NCBI RefSeq assembly: GCF_042646425.1
Contig: NZ_JBHRTR010000026.1
Span: 1 to 64,000, forward strand
DNA: 64,000 bases
Direction of reading: 5' to 3'
From: Marinibaculum pumilum
GTDB lineage: Bacteria; Pseudomonadota; Alphaproteobacteria; Ferrovibrionales; Ferrovibrionaceae
Shown here: positions 60,051 to 64,000 of the stretch, piece after piece
Position numbering within the stretch: position 1 is the stretch's first letter
Layout of the letters: each line of letters starts with the position of its first letter
The notes under the pieces: generated by a model
Told to the model about the DNA's origin: nothing
Seen by the model: only the letters and a program-made list of their open reading frames with translations
Database searches by the model: none
Made by a program: the position numbers and the translations under genes

Positions 60051-61023
60051 CGATGATCTTCTTGCCGTCCTCGCCGGCCTTTTCCAGCCAGGCGGCCAGC
60101 ATCTGGTCGCCGATCGCCTTCAGCTCCGTCTCGAACTCCGGCGAGATCACGCCGACCTCCATGCCGTTCCGGGACAGTTCGATCGGCTTCTGGATGTTGG
60201 AGGCCATGCTCATCATCCAGCCGCGGGTCTCCGCGATCGCCGCGGCCTCCTGCAGGTCGGCCTTCAGGTCGTCCGGCAGCTCCTGGTAGACCTTCTCGTT
60301 GATGAACACGACGTTCTTCGGCACCCAGGCCTGGGTGTCGTAGTAGTACTTCGTGTAGTCCCAGGCCTTGGTCGTCACGCCGGTCTGGGCGGAGGTGAAC
60401 ATCGTGTCGATGATGCCGGTGGAGAAGGCCTGCGGGATCTCCGGCGCCTGCACCGTGGTCGGGATCGTGCCCAGCGCCTCCGCCAGGCGGGAGGTCTGCT
60501 CGTTATAGGCCCGCATCTTCAGGCCCTTCAGGTCGGCCACCGAATTGACCGGCTTGGTGGTGTAGAAGGCCTGGCTGGGCCAGGGCACGGCGTAGAGCAG
60601 GCGCAGTCCCTGTTCCAGCAGCCGCTCCTGCATCACCGGCTTGGTCACCTGGTAGAGCTTCAGCGCATCCTGGTAGTTGGACGCCAGGAACGGGATCGCG
60701 TCCATCTCGAAGATCGGATCCTCGCGGCTGAGATTGGAGATGAACAGCTCCGCGATCGGCACCTGCTGCAGCTGCACCGCGCGCTTGATCTCCGGGTTTG
60801 CGATCAGCGAGTTGGCGCTGTGGACGGTGATGTCGATCTGGCCGTCCGTCAGGCGCTTGACGTCGTTTGCAAACATCCGGACATTCTGCGTCTGGAATTC
60901 GGCATCCGCGTAGGGCGTCGGCATGTCCCAGGAATAGTCCGCCGCAAGTGCAGCCTGTGTCAGGCCGATGGATGCAACCGCCCCGACAAGCGTTGCCTTG
61001 AGAAGAGAGTGTTTCGCGAACAA
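60051..61023 (-). CDS. TRAP transporter substrate-binding protein (DctP family), C-terminus in gap
   Basis: About 324 residues are readable. I choose a TTG start at 61023 (M-FAKHSLLKATLVGAVASIG) because AGGAGG ends 7 bases before it; the in-frame ATG at 61044 would place that site inside the gene. Signal peptide cleaved near ALA-ADYS. DctP features: MPTPYADAEF, ITVHSANSLI, the conserved Arg in LKGLKMRAYN, PTTVQAPEIPQAFSTGIID. The reading ends at EDGKKII, where family members normally have only a few more residues. First gene of the second TRAP operon. Confidence 0.93.
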
Positions 61024-61068
61024 CGTGAAGCCTCCTGTCGTCAATGAACTTCTGGACCGCGGCGCTTT

Positions 61069-61092
61069 TTGTCATCGACGGGGCGATGACAA
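61069..61092. promoter_or_regulatory. Perfect palindrome in the divergent TRAP/amidase spacer
   Basis: TTGTCATCG-ACGGGG-CGATGACAA, 9-bp arms with a 6-bp spacer, lies 46 bp before the TRAP binding-protein start and 153 bp before the amidase start. It is probably the operator of a regulator controlling both transcripts; the regulator gene is not in the window. Confidence 0.65.
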
Positions 61093-61245
61093 CTTCCCTA
61101 TTGGCATTTGATTTGCCTTTGTCGTGTCGATCCCTACTCTAGCCGAGCGGCCGCTGTTTTCAAGGAGAATGCAGCTTCCTCCGTCGCTGCCGGGTCCGGC
61201 GGGACGGCGGTCGCAACGGTGCGGCAGCAACATCGGGAGCAGGTC

Positions 61246-61932
61246 ATGCAACCCTGGGACGGGATCATCAGCGAGGAAGAAATCCGGGCCTATGAGGCGG
61301 CCGGCTTCGGCCGTCCGTCGGGCATGGGCAGCCGGCCGGCATTGCTGATCATCGACGTGCAGTACCGCACCGTCGGCACCAAGCGGGAGCCGTTCTGGGA
61401 GGCGATCAAGGAGTTCAAGACCGCCTGCGGCGAGGTCGGCTGGCGGGCCGTGGACCATATCGCGCCGCTGCTGGCGGTTTGCCGGGAAAAGGGCTTTCCG
61501 GTCCTTTATCCCTATGTCGCACCGAAGGAGGCGTTCGACAGCGGCCGGCTGGCGGAGAAGGTGCCGGCACTGATGAAGGTGGCCGCGAAGGGCTACGAAT
61601 TCGTGCCCGAGATCGCGCCGCAGGAGAAGGACGTGCTGCTGCCGAAGAAGCACCCCTCCGCCTTCTTCGGCACGCCGCTGGTCAGCTACCTGATCGACCT
61701 CGGGGTCGACACCCTGATCGTCACGGGATGCACAACCAGCGGCTGCGTCCGCGGGTCGGTGGTCGATGCATTCGCATTCAACTTCAAGGTCGTCGTGCCG
61801 CAGGAATGCGTCTACGACCGCAGCGCCACCAGCCATGCCGTCAACCTGTTCGACATGGCCGCCAAATATGCCGATGTCGGCCCCGTCGCCGATGTCATCG
61901 AGAAGCTGAAGGCGTTGCCGCCGCGCGACTGA
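61246..61932 (+). CDS. Isochorismatase-family cysteine hydrolase, N-carbamoylsarcosine-amidase-like
   Basis: A 228-residue protein. The catalytic set is visible: D37 (LLIIDVQYRT), K134/K135 (PKKHPSAFFGT) and C167 (TTSGCVRGSVVDA). The TTSGCVR block and the PEECV-like QECVYDRS after it are those of N-carbamoylsarcosine amidohydrolase-type enzymes, which release ammonia and CO2 from ureido compounds. The start MQPWDGII follows GGGAGCAGG. It is the first gene of an operon with a deacetylase and a TauD-type dioxygenase, divergent from the TRAP system. Confidence 0.85.
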   Translation: MQPWDGIISEEEIRAYEAAGFGRPSGMGSRPALLIIDVQYRTVGTKREPFWEAIKEFKTACGEVGWRAVDHIAPLLAVCREKGFPVLYPYVAPKEAFDSGRLAEKVPALMKVAAKGYEFVPEIAPQEKDVLLPKKHPSAFFGTPLVSYLIDLGVDTLIVTGCTTSGCVRGSVVDAFAFNFKVVVPQECVYDRSATSHAVNLFDMAAKYADVGPVADVIEKLKALPPRD

Positions 61933-61977
61933 GGCGCCGCGCCAGACCCACCGCGACCACCACCATCCGGGGACGTC

Positions 61978-62880
61978 ATGGAAAAGTTCGACACCAAGTT
62001 CGACCGCTACCCGTTTTCCGCCATTCCGACCCGGCCGGTCTATGACTGGCCGAACGGCACCCGCCTGGCAGTCTATTTCGCGCTGAACGTCGAGGCGTTC
62101 GAGTTCGGCCGCAACCCGGGCGCGGACTTCACCTCCATGCCGTCGGCCCCCTATCACCGCGGCTATGCCTATCGCGACTACGGCAACCGGGTCGGCATCT
62201 GGCGGATCCTGGACCTGTTCAACAACTTCAACGTTCCCCTGGCGATCCTAAACAATGCCTCGGTCTACGACGTCTGCCCGGAGATCCTGGTGCCGTTCCG
62301 CGAGCGCGGCGACGAGTTCGTCGGCCATGGCATGACCAATTCCGAACGCCAGGCGGAGATGGAGGAGGCGCAGGAGCGGAAGATGCTGGCCGCGGTGCGC
62401 GACCGCATGATCGCCGAAGAGGGCAAGCCGCCGACCGGCTGGCTGGGCCCCTTCATCTCGCAGAGCCCGAAGACGCCGGAGCTGCTGCTGGAGAACGGCT
62501 ATACCTACATGATGGACTGGTTCTTCGACGAGCAGCCGCAATGGTTCCGCACCGACCGCGGGCCGATCATGGCGGTGCCCTATCCGTCGATGGAGATGAA
62601 CGACATCCCGGCGATCATCAACCGCGGCGCCAGCGACGACGAGTTCACCAAGATCGTGCTGGACGGCTTCGACCAGCAGCTGGAGGATTCGGCGAAATAC
62701 CCGCTGGTCTGCGCCGTCTCCCTGCACACCTTCCTGATGGGCCAGCCGCACCGCGCCCGCCAGCTGCGCCGCATCCTGGCGCACATGACCGCGCACCGGG
62801 ACCGGGTCTGGTTCGCCACACCCGGCCAGATCGCCGACCATGTCGCCGGCCTGCCGGAGGGGGTGGTGGCGAAGCCGTAG
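61978..62880 (+). CDS. Polysaccharide-deacetylase-fold amidohydrolase (PuuE/allantoinase-like)
   Basis: A 300-residue NodB-like (beta/alpha) barrel protein. YDWPNGTRLAVYFALNVEAFEFG, a YGNRVGIWRILDLF helix, EFVGHGMTNSE (metal-site His in place of the NodB HSxxH) and GWLGPFISQSPKTPELL are features of the cofactor-independent allantoinase PuuE group rather than of chitin deacetylases. It probably hydrolyses a cyclic or linear amide. 45 bp after the amidase gene, so one operon. No signal peptide, so cytoplasmic. Confidence 0.83.
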   Translation: MEKFDTKFDRYPFSAIPTRPVYDWPNGTRLAVYFALNVEAFEFGRNPGADFTSMPSAPYHRGYAYRDYGNRVGIWRILDLFNNFNVPLAILNNASVYDVCPEILVPFRERGDEFVGHGMTNSERQAEMEEAQERKMLAAVRDRMIAEEGKPPTGWLGPFISQSPKTPELLLENGYTYMMDWFFDEQPQWFRTDRGPIMAVPYPSMEMNDIPAIINRGASDDEFTKIVLDGFDQQLEDSAKYPLVCAVSLHTFLMGQPHRARQLRRILAHMTAHRDRVWFATPGQIADHVAGLPEGVVAKP

Positions 62881-62932
62881 GACCCGGGGCGCCGGCCGGC
62901 CCGGCGCCCGCTGCCGCAAGATGGAGAGAGCC

Positions 62933-63808
62933 ATGCCCGGTACCCGCTTTGCCACCCGCCCGCTGTCGCCGGACCTGGGCTGCGAGATCACCGGGCTGGA
63001 TGTCGGCGAAATCGGCGATCCCGCCATACTGGCGGAGGTGAAGGCGCTGCTCGGCCGGCACCATATGCTGGTCTTCAAGGACCAGAAGATGGACGCCGCG
63101 CGGATGATCGCCTTCACCGAGCATTTCGGCGAACTCGACACCCATATCCTGCGCCAGTTCACCCATCCGGATCATGCGACGGTCTCCATCATCTCGAACA
63201 TGGAGGACCGCAAGCCCAACGTGAACGACGTGTCCCTGAACTGGCACACCGACCTGGCCTATCGGCCCAGGCCCTCGGCCTTCGTGACCCTGTACGCCGA
63301 GGTGGTGCCGGAAGAGGGCGCCGACACGCGCTTCGCCAGCATGCAGCGCGTCTATCGCGGGATGACGGCGGCGGAGCGCGACAGGCTGCGCGGGCGGCGG
63401 GCGACCTACAGCTTCGTCCACCTGCACAGCAAGCGGCCCGACCCCGACCCGCTGACCCCGGAGCAGCTGCGCGAATCGGCGGATGTCCACCACCCGATCC
63501 TGCGCCGTCACCCGGACACCGGCGAGGAGATCCTCTACATCAACCTGCCCGACTGCATCGGCATCAGCGGCATGGAGACGGAAGAGGCGCTGCGGACGGT
63601 GCGGGACCTGTACGACCGGATCACCGATCCCCGTCATACCCACGCCCACAAGTGGCAGGTCGGCGACCTTGTGATCTGGGACAATCGTACCCTGATGCAT
63701 TCGGCGACCTGGTTCGACGCCGACAGGTACAGGCGCCGCATGCTCCGCACCGTGGTGCGCGGCGAGGTGCCGATGCCGTCCGTGGCGGAACCTGCAGCCG
63801 CATCCTAG
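62933..63808 (+). CDS. TauD/TfdA-family Fe(II)/2-oxoglutarate dioxygenase
   Basis: A 291-residue protein with the facial triad H105-T-D107 (NWHTDLAY) and H256 (LMHSATW), and R272 (RRMLRTVV) for 2-oxoglutarate. Start MPGTRF is chosen because GGAGAGAG sits six bases upstream; an ATG 12 bases earlier is in frame. It lies 53 bp after the deacetylase gene. It would hydroxylate a small organic compound; substrate unknown, but the operon suggests a nitrogen compound imported by the TRAP system. Confidence 0.9.
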   Translation: MPGTRFATRPLSPDLGCEITGLDVGEIGDPAILAEVKALLGRHHMLVFKDQKMDAARMIAFTEHFGELDTHILRQFTHPDHATVSIISNMEDRKPNVNDVSLNWHTDLAYRPRPSAFVTLYAEVVPEEGADTRFASMQRVYRGMTAAERDRLRGRRATYSFVHLHSKRPDPDPLTPEQLRESADVHHPILRRHPDTGEEILYINLPDCIGISGMETEEALRTVRDLYDRITDPRHTHAHKWQVGDLVIWDNRTLMHSATWFDADRYRRRMLRTVVRGEVPMPSVAEPAAAS

Positions 63809-63835
63809 GCGATCGCTCCGGAGGTCAGTCCGTCG

Positions 63836-64000
63836 TCAGCCTGCCGGGGTGGGGCGCGCATCGGCGACGAACAGGGCGGCCAGCCGGTTCTCGCTGTCGG
63901 TGCGGTGGAACAGCACTTCCTCGTAATTGTCGTTGATCTCGGCCACCGGCACCCGGCTGAAGCCGTCGCTGCGGCTGGTGCCGTAGCGCCAGATGAAGCC
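63836..64000 (-). CDS. C-terminal part of an unrecognised protein (runs off the window)
   Basis: In the minus-strand frame that starts at the window edge, 54 codons (GFIWRYGTSRSDGFSRVPVA..., with EINDNYEEVLFHR later) end at TGA 63836-63838. Codon use matches neighbours and the frame is uninterrupted. No family is recognised. It is convergent with the dioxygenase gene. Confidence 0.6.
   Translation of the reverse strand, partial: GFIWRYGTSRSDGFSRVPVAEINDNYEEVLFHRTDSENRLAALFVADARPTPAG

Noticed and set aside
61024..61044. ATG start for the second TRAP binding protein
   Set aside because: The AGGAGG ribosome site would lie inside the coding part. A TTG seven bases after it gives a normal signal peptide.

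Overview
The window is a very GC-rich chromosomal stretch (by eye close to 70 % G+C) from an alphaproteobacterium, most likely a Rhodospirillales-type heterotroph. Pointers to this are two tripartite TRAP transporters, two hydantoinase/oxoprolinase operons, a dimethylglycine-dehydrogenase-type demethylation operon, GATase1-AraC and MocR regulators, and many short intergenic palindromes of the GTCATCCTCGGG...CCCGAGGAT kind. Nothing resembles core housekeeping; this is an accessory, catabolic and transport-rich region. Two runs of N (6984-7168 and 59936-60050) interrupt the sequence. No tRNA, rRNA, CRISPR array or insertion sequence was seen.

Left part (1-9243): three small uncharacterised genes on the minus strand, two of them with Asn-rich tails, face a plus-strand DUF2169-pentapeptide / pentapeptide / DUF3540 operon typical of type VI secretion cargo-loading modules. 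After a gap comes a TPR protein with a glycosyltransferase-like C-terminus. 9475-15898 is a hydantoin-type operon: HyuA, HyuB, an M20 L-carbamoylase (HyuC) and a D-carbamoylase. 16061-24552 is mixed: GST, secreted beta-lactamase-fold hydrolase, a membrane-anchored ClpP-like protein, MscS channel, a VapBC toxin-antitoxin pair with tandem repeats and a palindromic operator, a beta-propeller protein, a winged-helix regulator divergent from a DUF899 thioredoxin-fold protein, and a small membrane protein.

Middle part (24654-43185): a complete TRAP system; a small helical protein plus SAM methyltransferase pair that occurs again at 41200-42697; a GNAT acetyltransferase; a GATase1-AraC regulator with an apparent in-frame stop in its N-terminus; another methyltransferase; DUF1275; then a folate-linked C1 operon (GcvT-type demethylase, MTHFR-like protein, FAD/GcvT demethylating dehydrogenase, cupin) divergent from a second, intact GATase1-AraC regulator; an MFS exporter; and a SnoaL-like protein.

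Right part (43276-64000): a MocR regulator divergent from hyuA-hyuB-SIS with repeated GTCCAAT boxes between them; a PrpB-like lyase; an old-yellow-enzyme/FAD oxidoreductase; an epimerase; a nuclease-fold protein with lost active site; a diiron-type protein followed by a paralogue lacking two metal ligands; a second TRAP system; and, across a 9-bp-arm palindrome, an operon of an N-carbamoylsarcosine-amidase-like hydrolase, a PuuE-like deacetylase and a TauD-type dioxygenase. The recurring theme is uptake and breakdown of cyclic amides, ureides and N/O-methylated compounds feeding amino-acid and one-carbon pools.
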